This document shows, one piece after another, positions 1-6,237 of a DNA stretch of 18,518 nucleotides. Source of the stretch: Euryarchaeota archaeon UBA88 (GTDB lineage: Archaea; Thermoplasmatota; Poseidoniia; Poseidoniales; Poseidoniaceae). Under the pieces are notes generated by a model. That model saw only the letters and a list, made by a program, of their open reading frames with translations, was not told where the DNA came from and ran no database searches. The position numbers and the translations under genes were made by a program. Numbering within the stretch: the first letter of the stretch is position 1; every line of letters starts with the position of its first letter. Where the stretch lies: positions 64,218 through 82,735 of the forward strand of contig DAME01000011.1 of the NCBI GenBank assembly GCA_002499545.1, read 5' to 3'.

Positions 1-1373
1 ATTGAATCAAGTTCGTCAGTAATTGCTCGAACATCCGAACCAAGTCCACTCATCTCAGCAATTCCACCTGCGTTATCAGCCACTGGCCCGTATGCATCGA
101 CGGTCATGGTAACACCAACAGTTGCCAGCATACCCATTGCAGCCATTGCGATGCAATAAAGGCCGTAATCGTTTCCACCGAAGTGATTTGCTCCAAAGAT
201 ACCAGCTGCAATCAAGATGATTGGAATAAAGGTCGACATCATACCAACTGAAAGTCCAGCAATAGCGTTGGTTGCAGGTCCAGTCTTGGACATTTCACCA
301 ATGTGAGGAATTGCTTTGGTTTTGACGCCAAAGACGGGTTCGATTCCGGTATAGTACTCAGTGACGAGGCCAATTGCAATTCCAACGACGCTTCCCAAAA
401 CAACCGAGTGCATGACACCCACATCAACGTCAATGAGGCCTTGACTGATGGAGAGGTATCCACCCGCCCAAAAGAGAATTGCTGCAATGAATGTGGTGTT
501 ACGTAGCGCTGCTGCGGCATCTTTTCCGTTCTTGAGAACGAACATTGAGAATACACCGATGATGGATGCAATGTATCCAATGAGGCCGAGCATAATTGGC
601 ATCATGATGTAGTCAGATGAACCTGCAAAGTCATCAGAACTGGCGATGATCATTGCTGCAATGATTGAACCGACAAAGGATTCGAAGATGTCTGCTCCCA
701 TTCCTGCAACGTCGCCGACGTTGTCTCCAACGTTATCAGCGATTACACCAGGGTTACGAGGGTCGTCTTCTGGAATTCCAGCTTCGACTTTTCCGACCAG
801 GTCTGCGCCAACGTCAGCAGCCTTGGTGTAAATTCCGCCACCAACACGAGCGAACAGAGCGATGGATGAAGCACCCATACCAAATCCTGCAGCGGCTGAA
901 AGTTCGTGATCTGCATCGCCTGCTCCTAGCCAATATGCAACAAGAGAAATACCGAGAAGCCCAAGACCACCAACTGAAAGGCCCATGACAGCCCCTCCGT
1001 TGTAAGAAACGGCTAGTGCACCAGCCTTGCCATCGTTCTTAGCGGCCATGGTTGTTCGGCCGTTTGCCGAAGTTGCGGCACGCATTCCTGAGAATCCAGC
1101 AGCAACGGATGCAAGTGCACCTGCAAAGAAGGCAAGAGCGGTATTCATATCGTTGAGTTGTGTCAGTGCAGCACCAACAACGACCACGAAAATGGCGAGT
1201 ACTCGGTATTCTGCAAAGAGGAACGCCATAGCGCCTTTTTGAATTTCTTCGGTGATGTTGGCAACTTTCTCATTGTCAATTTTCACTTTGTTTACTTGTT
1301 GGTACAGCATAAACGCAACGACAAGTCCGAAAAGACCTGCTCCTGCGGCAATTATTGGTATATTATCCATCAT
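1..1373 (-). CDS. hppA: Membrane-bound ion-pumping pyrophosphatase, 3' end outside window
   Basis: This integral membrane enzyme hydrolyses pyrophosphate and pumps H+ or Na+ out of the cytoplasm. About 457 codons are visible and the C-terminal third is cut off by the window edge; family members are usually about 670-720 residues. Seen directly: the substrate-site block GGGIYTKAADVGADLVGKVE (about residues 178-197), followed by the acidic IPEDDPRNP and then DNVGDNVGDVAGMGADIFES (about 213-232). These aspartates bind Mg-pyrophosphate in the family. Hydrophobic segments alternate throughout (for example residues 6-24, 58-72, 130-150). The start is the tandem ATG-ATG at 1373/1370, with an AGGTG ribosome site at 1381-1385. 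The last visible residues (TDELDS) stop just before the GNTT(A/K) motif that separates K+-dependent from K+-independent enzymes, so the ion type cannot be assigned here. It is divergent to the NifU-like gene. Confidence 0.97.
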   Translation of the reverse strand, partial: MMDNIPIIAAGAGLFGLVVAFMLYQQVNKVKIDNEKVANITEEIQKGAMAFLFAEYRVLAIFVVVVGAALTQLNDMNTALAFFAGALASVAAGFSGMRAATSANGRTTMAAKNDGKAGALAVSYNGGAVMGLSVGGLGLLGISLVAYWLGAGDADHELSAAAGFGMGASSIALFARVGGGIYTKAADVGADLVGKVEAGIPEDDPRNPGVIADNVGDNVGDVAGMGADIFESFVGSIIAAMIIASSDDFAGSSDYIMMPIMLGLIGYIASIIGVFSMFVLKNGKDAAAALRNTTFIAAILFWAGGYLSISQGLIDVDVGVMHSVVLGSVVGIAIGLVTEYYTGIEPVFGVKTKAIPHIGEMSKTGPATNAIAGLSVGMMSTFIPIILIAAGIFGANHFGGNDYGLYCIAMAAMGMLATVGVTMTVDAYGPVADNAGGIAEMSGLGSDVRAITDELDS

Positions 1374-1543
1374 TATAGAACACCTGTAGATTTGGCGACC
1401 TGAGAATCCTTCATAAGTGGTTCCCTTGTAAAATTACCCCATAGTCGCCTTTTCCGTGTTTGCGAGCTAATCGCCGTCGAAATTGCCGTACGTCATATCT
1501 GTGAAGCAATTGTTGAAAGAGGAGAAGCAGGTAGGGGAGATTG

Positions 1544-1879
1544 ATGAGCATCAGTGCTGAGGAAGTTTTGGCCGAAATTGGTCCGGTTCAAGACATTCTC
1601 GATGAACATGATGGAGTGGTCACCGTACTGGACACCAGTGATGGAAACATCATGCTCTCGCTTGACGGTGGCTGCAATGGTTGCTCTTCAACACCGATGA
1701 CTGCCATGCAGATTTATTACTCGTTGAAAAAACTCGACCACATCAACGATGTCATCTTTGTCAACGGGGAACTCCCCGAATACATGCGAACGTTCATCGA
1801 TCAAAAAATGGCAAAAGAAGCGAATGAAGCGAACTTGGAAGATACAAATTCAAGTAGCCCCCGTGGCGAAATCGTCTGA
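1544..1879 (+). CDS. NifU-like C-terminal-domain iron-sulfur cluster protein
   Basis: This is a 111-residue protein matching the NifU C-terminal (Nfu) domain, which in the family holds a [4Fe-4S] cluster bridged between two subunits and hands it to apo-enzymes. Seen: an N-terminal helix followed by the EIGPVQDILDEHDGVVTVLD region, then a glycine-rich turn with the CNGC pair (Cys44 and Cys47), and the PMTAMQIYYSLKKL helix that usually follows the CxxC. The C-terminal 25 residues are charged and probably disordered. ATG at 1544 is chosen over the adjacent TTG at 1541, because the AGGGGAG ribosome site at 1533-1539 leaves only one base before the TTG. The gene is cytoplasmic and stands alone between a divergent hppA and a convergent membrane-protein gene. 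The domain call rests on motif pattern only. Confidence 0.75.
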   Translation: MSISAEEVLAEIGPVQDILDEHDGVVTVLDTSDGNIMLSLDGGCNGCSSTPMTAMQIYYSLKKLDHINDVIFVNGELPEYMRTFIDQKMAKEANEANLEDTNSSSPRGEIV

Positions 1880-2209
1880 TCATTCCGATTCAGTATCTTT
1901 CCCGATGGTATGGGGATTGGCTCCGAAGGACACATTTTCTCCTTTGATGTTCATACGTGCGGAAATGGCAATGATGATGCACACCAATGAAAGTGGCCGG
2001 GGAAGATAGTTCGAACCCCATAAGACTCCACCTGAAAGCGATAACCACCAGAGAACTGCGGCGGCGGCAACAAGCAGAAAGGCAATCAAATTCTGAGCAT
2101 ACCGCTCCGCAACAGCAGAACGTGAAAATGTAGCAATGAACGTGAACAAGAGCGCTGCACTGGCGCACAGGCCTTCAGCCAGATGTTCGATGAACACGAC
2201 GCTGACCAT
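1880..2209 (-). CDS. Small three-helix membrane protein, unknown function
   Basis: This 109-residue protein is not recognised as any family. Three hydrophobic stretches are visible: about residues 9-29, 41-66 (with the tryptophan pair AVLWWLSL) and 72-88. A polar C-terminal tail of about 20 residues follows. Its stop codon (1880-1882) abuts the stop codon of the NifU-like gene with no bases between them. Its start at 2209 is divergent to polX across a 91-base gap that holds a short palindrome. The upstream GGGTAAGGT could act as a weak ribosome site. It could be a conserved lineage-specific membrane protein. Support is the single long hydrophobic reading frame filling the space between neighbours. 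Confidence 0.55.
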   Translation of the reverse strand: MVSVVFIEHLAEGLCASAALLFTFIATFSRSAVAERYAQNLIAFLLVAAAAVLWWLSLSGGVLWGSNYLPRPLSLVCIIIAISARMNIKGENVSFGANPHTIGKDTESE

Positions 2210-2232
2210 ACCTTACCCTATTGCTTGGGGTT

Positions 2233-2245
2233 CTTCAACTTGAAG
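2233..2245. repeat. Palindrome in the divergent promoter region of polX
   Basis: CTTCAA-C-TTGAAG is a perfect 6-bp inverted repeat around one base. It sits inside a longer imperfect inverted repeat from GGTTC (2229) to GAACC (2250) that needs one bulged base. It lies in the 91-base gap between the divergent starts of the three-helix membrane protein (2209) and polX (2301). The position suits a transcription-factor operator, but it could equally form an RNA hairpin in a short leader. The role is inferred. Confidence 0.35.
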
Positions 2246-2300
2246 GAACCAAAGAATTCGATAGAGCAATGTTTGAGAAGGAGCGATTGCAACCCGTAAC

Positions 2301-4241
2301 ATGGCCGACAGCGGTTTTGCTCTCCCAAAACCACGTTCAAGCGGTCCACCGTTTTTTTCAAGAAACCAGATTGCTAAGGCCCTCCACCAAGTCGCTGTTC
2401 TGCTGGAACTCAAAGGCGCAAATGTGTTTCGAGTTCGCTCGTACCAAAACGCAAGCCGAATGCTTGGTGGAATCACCGAAGACCTTGGCGAATTGGTTGC
2501 GACAGGCCAGTTATTTGAGATGAAGGGTATTGGAAAAGGCCTCGGTTCTGCGCTATCCCAAGCGATTGGTGAAGGTCGATGGCCGTCGGATTGGGTTGAC
2601 CTGCACGAACAGACCCCACAGGGCATGATTGAAATGCTCGGGATTCCCGGTCTTGGACCCAAGCGAATCAAATTGATGAGCGATGAACTGGGAGTCGACT
2701 CGGTTGCATCACTCAAGCAAGCAGCTTTGGAAGGGCAGATTGCTCCAATGAAGGGTTTTGGCGAAAAATCACAGCAGCGAATGCTTGACGGTATTGAATT
2801 GTTGGCACGGTTCAGAGCTCGACGCCGTTTGGACATCGGTCTAATGTACGGTGAAGCGTTTCAATCCAACATTTCAACCATTGATGGTGTCATAAAAGCC
2901 CAGTTAGCAGGAAGTGCTCGGCGCAGAAAGGAAACCATCGGCGACCTTGACCTCGTTGTTGCGGTACTTCCAGAGCACCATGATGAAGTAGCGGATTCGA
3001 TATTGAAACTCCCGGGTATTGCGGATGTCAAAGGTGCTGGCGGTTCGAAGATTAGCTTAATTCTGGACACAAGCGTGTTTGAAGGTGGATTCAAACTCGA
3101 CCACATCGATCCCAATGTTTTGGATGCAATTGGAGGAGAGCATTACGAACAACTCGAAAGTGGTGGAACCATTGATGCACAGGTTCGATTGGTTCCTCCT
3201 CACGTGTTCCCGTTCACATTAGCATACTTTACCGGCAGTAAGGAGCACAATATTGCCATGCGTCAGCGGGCGATTGACCGAGGCATGCGACTGAACGAAT
3301 TCGGACTAATTCCCGAAGCCGAAGCCGGCGAACTGAAGGGAATGGCGGCTGCGGAGTACTCACTGATTGCTGAAACGGAGGAAGAAATCTACCGTCATCT
3401 CGAACTTGAATGGGTCGCACCAGAACTTCGTGAAGACATGGGAGAGATTGTGGCTGCAGAACATCGCGGACTGCCGCACTTGGTTACCAACAACGACATT
3501 CGAGGCGCACTTCACAACCATACAACGCTCTCTGACGGTGAAGCAACGCTTGAGGAAATGGCAGATACTGCCCGGAAAATTGGGTGGAACTGGTTAGGGG
3601 TCGCAGACCACTCACCAACACTCAAAGTAGCAAATGGCGCAAGCGCGGAAGATTTACTCAACCAGGGGACGATGATCAAATCGTACAATCAGGCTTGGGA
3701 AGAGGAAGGAGTTGATTTTCGATTGTTCCACGGTGTCGAATCAGACATCTTGGCTGATGGGAAACTCGACCATCCCGATGATGTTCTGGCCCAGCTGGAC
3801 TATACTGTGGCCTCAGTACACGCTATTTCAAAATGGCGAGCCCGGGATGAGGTTCAAAATACTGAGGACTTGTTAACCTGTATCGACCACCCTGCTACAA
3901 CCATCCTCGGGCATCCCACTGGACGTATCTTGCAAGGGCGAGAAGGATACGAAGTCGATCTGTATGCTGTGCTTGAGCACATGGCAGAACACAACCGAGA
4001 TGGCCGATTAAAGGCAGTTGAATTGAATGCAAGCCCGTACAGGTTGGACCTCGACTGGCGACTATGCAAACATGCAAAGGAACTGGGTGTCCCCGTCATC
4101 ATTAATCCAGATGCACATTCAGTACGCGGTTTAGCCGATGTAGGATACGGCGTAATGGTTGCGCGTAAGGGCTGGATCGAGTCCGACAACATCCTGAACT
4201 CACTTTCAGCATCTGATTTATCGCTTCGCTTGAATCACTAA
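2301..4241 (+). CDS. polX: Family X DNA polymerase with PHP domain (PolX)
   Basis: A 646-residue repair polymerase of the bacterial/archaeal PolX type. The family fills short gaps in base-excision and end-joining repair, and its PHP domain gives Mn-dependent 3'-5' exonuclease activity. Domains in order: an N-terminal helical 8-kDa-like part (20-100) with helix-hairpin-helix motifs at KGIGKGLG (75-82) and IPGLGPKR (115-122); a third, KGFGEKS, at 151-157; the polymerase palm with GSARR (204-208), catalytic Asp215 and Asp217 in GDLDLVV, and the likely third Asp292 in TIDAQVRLVP; the thumb with FTGSKEHN (310-317); and the PHP domain (about 400-640). PHP metal ligands visible are His405, His407, Asp436, His437, Glu480, His507, His538, Asp604 and His606. 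All catalytic residues are present. An extra stretch of about 30 residues precedes Asp292. ATG 2301 is the first start after an in-frame stop at 2274. It heads a plus-strand cluster that ends with nth. Confidence 0.95.
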   Translation: MADSGFALPKPRSSGPPFFSRNQIAKALHQVAVLLELKGANVFRVRSYQNASRMLGGITEDLGELVATGQLFEMKGIGKGLGSALSQAIGEGRWPSDWVDLHEQTPQGMIEMLGIPGLGPKRIKLMSDELGVDSVASLKQAALEGQIAPMKGFGEKSQQRMLDGIELLARFRARRRLDIGLMYGEAFQSNISTIDGVIKAQLAGSARRRKETIGDLDLVVAVLPEHHDEVADSILKLPGIADVKGAGGSKISLILDTSVFEGGFKLDHIDPNVLDAIGGEHYEQLESGGTIDAQVRLVPPHVFPFTLAYFTGSKEHNIAMRQRAIDRGMRLNEFGLIPEAEAGELKGMAAAEYSLIAETEEEIYRHLELEWVAPELREDMGEIVAAEHRGLPHLVTNNDIRGALHNHTTLSDGEATLEEMADTARKIGWNWLGVADHSPTLKVANGASAEDLLNQGTMIKSYNQAWEEEGVDFRLFHGVESDILADGKLDHPDDVLAQLDYTVASVHAISKWRARDEVQNTEDLLTCIDHPATTILGHPTGRILQGREGYEVDLYAVLEHMAEHNRDGRLKAVELNASPYRLDLDWRLCKHAKELGVPVIINPDAHSVRGLADVGYGVMVARKGWIESDNILNSLSASDLSLRLNH

Positions 4242-4282
4242 GGCATACCACACCTTATGGCATTCGACCTCTTGCCAGTGGT

Positions 4283-4492
4283 ATGCGACTGCTTCGGACA
4301 CTCATCATGGGAGGTGTCTTACTTCTCCCAGGTTTGTTGTTGACCCTTTTAGTTTGGTACTCTGCTGGGCAACCTATGTCGGGCTTTTGGATGTACGCCA
4401 TCTGCAACGGTATACCTCTTCTTTCGGTTGGGTTAGGACTGTTCTTTGGATGGAAAACTGGAGAAGCGTATGCAGTCCAAATGGAATCGTGA
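4283..4492 (+). CDS. Small two-helix membrane protein, unknown function
   Basis: This 69-residue protein has two clear membrane segments: about residues 7-28 (MGGVLLLPGLLLTLLVWYSA core) and 35-60 (MYAICNGIPLLSVGLGLFF core). The loop between them is short and contains a GQP turn. I do not recognise a family. It follows polX by 41 bases and its stop (4490-4492) lies a few bases before the next gene, so it is probably co-transcribed with its neighbours. No good ribosome site precedes the ATG. A weak AT-rich CTTATGG lies about 25-30 bases upstream. The call depends on hydrophobic pattern and gene packing. Confidence 0.5.
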   Translation: MRLLRTLIMGGVLLLPGLLLTLLVWYSAGQPMSGFWMYAICNGIPLLSVGLGLFFGWKTGEAYAVQMES

Positions 4493-4495
4493 GGT
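4491..4495 (+). promoter_or_regulatory. Ribosome binding site deciding the start at 4502
   Basis: GAGGT overlaps the stop codon of the preceding small membrane gene. It leaves 6 bases to the ATG at 4502 but none to the ATG at 4496, so 4502 is the more likely start. Confidence 0.5.
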
Positions 4496-4501
4496 ATGGC
4501 T

Positions 4502-4810
4502 ATGACATCCGTCTCCATTTCAGATTGGGAACACGTGTGCGAAACCTTTGCTTCTTTTTTCAGAGGCATTGGAGAAGTTCAAATCGATTCAAACCAGGCC
4601 CACTTCAACTCATTCTCGGACGATGTCCAGACAAGCCTTGGCCTGTTTCAATCTGGTGCGTTTGCAGCAGCCATGCCGCTGCACGGCATTGAGTCAAGCA
4701 TCGATACCGTCGTTTTTGATGGAGAAGCAAACGAAGTCCGACTCCTCGGCCCTTCAGTCAACTATACTTACAGAGTGCCACCTCAACTTCTGTCTCACAG
4801 AGGTGAATGA
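4502..4810 (+). CDS. Conserved-looking small soluble protein, unknown function
   Basis: This 102-residue, probably cytoplasmic protein is not recognised. It has no membrane helix or signal peptide. Mixed alpha/beta character is suggested by an N-terminal helix (SDWEHVCETFASFFRGI), alternating strands in the middle, and a hydrophobic strand near DTVVFDGEANEVRLLG. An alternative start two codons earlier (4496) would add two residues. Its stop is immediately followed by the ATG of nth at 4811, and the nth ribosome site AGGTGA lies within its last codons, so translation is likely coupled. That makes a DNA-repair accessory role possible but unproven. Confidence 0.55.
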   Translation: MTSVSISDWEHVCETFASFFRGIGEVQIDSNQAHFNSFSDDVQTSLGLFQSGAFAAAMPLHGIESSIDTVVFDGEANEVRLLGPSVNYTYRVPPQLLSHRGE

Positions 4811-5461
4811 ATGAAACGCAGTGAGAAGGCAGTCAAAATTGTCGAAATGCTCGAAGAACTCTACCCTGAGACACCGGTTCCTCTCGACCATGAGAACAAT
4901 TTCCAGTTGCTTATTGCAGTCTTGATGAGTGCGCAGACAACTGACTTGAAAGTGAACGAGGTCACCCCCGAGTTGTTCCAACGAGGACCGAATGCGGCCA
5001 AAATGGCAACTGTTCCGGTCGAAACCATTCTCAATGACATACGTCAGGTTGGTCTTGCTCCAACCAAGGCCAAGAACATTCTGAGGCTCTCACAGATGTT
5101 GGTTGAATTCCATGCAGGGGAAGTGCCTAACACATTTGAAGAGCTTGAAGCGCTACCGGGAGTTGGTCACAAAACCGCCGGAGTCGTTATGGCTCAAGCG
5201 TTTGGCGTACCTGCATTCCCCATCGACACGCACATTCACCGCCTTGCAGCACGATGGGGGTTGTCCAATGGTACCACGGTCGAGCGCACAGAAAAAGACC
5301 TCAAAGCAATTTTTGAAAAGTCACTGTGGAATAAACTCCATCTGCAAATTATTTTCTTCGGGCGAGAGTATTGTCCTGCTCGCAGGCATGAACTCTCACA
5401 ATGCCCAATCTGTTCATGGGCTGCCACAAAAAAACGAATGGCTGAGGAACGAAAGCGCTGA
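4811..5461 (+). CDS. nth: Endonuclease III-type DNA glycosylase/AP lyase
   Basis: A 216-residue base-excision repair enzyme that removes oxidised pyrimidines and nicks the abasic site. Seen: the helix-hairpin-helix LPGVGHKTAG (115-124) with catalytic Lys121, the catalytic Asp139 in PIDTHIHR, and the substrate-site MSAQTTD (39-45). The C-terminal metal-binding region is unusual. It has only Cys188, Cys198 and Cys201 in CPARRHELSQCPIC, with His193 between them, instead of the classic C-x6-C-x2-C-x5-C. No other cysteine exists in the protein. The start is set by AGGTGA at 4801-4806, four bases before the ATG. The gene is abutted by the upstream 102-residue gene and lies in the polX cluster. Function as a glycosylase is well supported; the cofactor is less sure. 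Confidence 0.95.
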   Translation: MKRSEKAVKIVEMLEELYPETPVPLDHENNFQLLIAVLMSAQTTDLKVNEVTPELFQRGPNAAKMATVPVETILNDIRQVGLAPTKAKNILRLSQMLVEFHAGEVPNTFEELEALPGVGHKTAGVVMAQAFGVPAFPIDTHIHRLAARWGLSNGTTVERTEKDLKAIFEKSLWNKLHLQIIFFGREYCPARRHELSQCPICSWAATKKRMAEERKR

Positions 5462-5479
5462 AGTTCAGTCGAAGCGTCT

Positions 5480-6172
5480 TCAATTACCGCGTGACGGCAA
5501 AAACGGAATGAGTTTTCCTGCAAGTGCTTCGACGTTACGGGTCTGGATCCAAACGCTTCCTTGACCGGTGAAGTTCATGACTAAGCCTTCTCCCCCTACG
5601 AGGAAGGACTTCATTCCGCCAACCTTCGAAATAGTGTACTGCACCGAATCTTCGAATGCTACAACGTGACCGGTATCAATCGTGATGGTTTGTCCGGGTT
5701 GGACTGGAATCTCTTTAATGGCACCAAAGGAGTTGTACCACACTCGGCCGTTTTGACCGTCCTCGGTGAAAGCTCGGATAAAGAATATCGACTCGCCACT
5801 GAACATTCCTTTCATCCCTTGAAATTGAGTGTCTGTCTGAACGTTAACCGTTGAACTGAGGTATGAACCGCCTTGAATGAAAATTTGACGGCCGGGTGCG
5901 AGATTGAACCCACTGATATCACCAGGACTGCCCGGTGCGATGCTGACCCATCCACCGGCTTGCCCAGCCATGAACGTGTTCAGGAAGAACGATTCTCCAC
6001 CGAGTGCCATTTTCTTTAGACTCTTGAAAATCCCACCACCACTTGACCGGGTCTGCATTTCAACGCCACCCATAGCCACCATGGCTCCGGGTTCAACGTT
6101 GATTGCCTCGCCAGGTGCGAGGGAGTAGGTCAGCAGCGTGTACGAAGGATTGAATTCAACATGTTCTTCCAT
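5480..6172 (-). CDS. AIM24 / TIGR00266-family beta-sandwich protein
   Basis: A 230-residue protein of the AIM24 (DUF124) family. Members form a double-stranded beta-helix-like fold and are found in bacteria, archaea and mitochondria; their biochemical role is not settled. Family hallmarks seen: VEPGAMVAMGGVEMQTRSSG near the N-terminus, the GGESFFLNTFMAG core, the SFGAIKEIPVQPGQTITIDTGHVVAF segment given here as SFGAIKEIPVQPG and TGHVVAFEDSVQY, and the C-terminal GGEGLVMNFTGQGSVWIQTR. The frame is open further upstream, but ATG 6172 is chosen because the homologous sequence starts at MEEHVEFNPSYTLL and a TATA box lies about 25 bases before it. No Shine-Dalgarno is present, so the mRNA is probably leaderless. 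It follows flaJ by 65 bases on the same strand and has its own promoter. A link to the archaellum is only positional. Confidence 0.88.
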   Translation of the reverse strand: MEEHVEFNPSYTLLTYSLAPGEAINVEPGAMVAMGGVEMQTRSSGGGIFKSLKKMALGGESFFLNTFMAGQAGGWVSIAPGSPGDISGFNLAPGRQIFIQGGSYLSSTVNVQTDTQFQGMKGMFSGESIFFIRAFTEDGQNGRVWYNSFGAIKEIPVQPGQTITIDTGHVVAFEDSVQYTISKVGGMKSFLVGGEGLVMNFTGQGSVWIQTRNVEALAGKLIPFLPSRGN

Positions 6173-6193
6173 ACATTTTGCTCGTGCGGCACG

Positions 6194-6201
6194 ATATAAT
6201 A
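6194..6201 (-). promoter_or_regulatory. TATA box for a leaderless AIM24-family transcript
   Basis: On the minus strand the sequence reads TATTATAT, centred about 25 bases upstream of the ATG at 6172. In archaea, transcription starts about 22-27 bases after the TATA box, so the start would coincide with the ATG. The lack of any ribosome site before that ATG agrees with this. Confidence 0.6.
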
Positions 6202-6237
6202 CATTTACCGAGCGATACTGATGGATGAAGAGTCCAA

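Noticed and set aside
1374..1543. RNA gene or TATA box in the hppA/NifU-like divergent gap
   Set aside because: No cloverleaf or strong TATA element could be made out by eye; only the ribosome sites of the two genes are clear.
2213..2836. 207-residue minus-strand open frame
   Set aside because: It lies opposite the start of polX, which has clear catalytic motifs; the composition (serine, proline and arginine rich) is typical of an antisense shadow.
5103..5564. 153-residue plus-strand frame overlapping nth
   Set aside because: It is in another frame of nth, which has all catalytic residues and a ribosome site.
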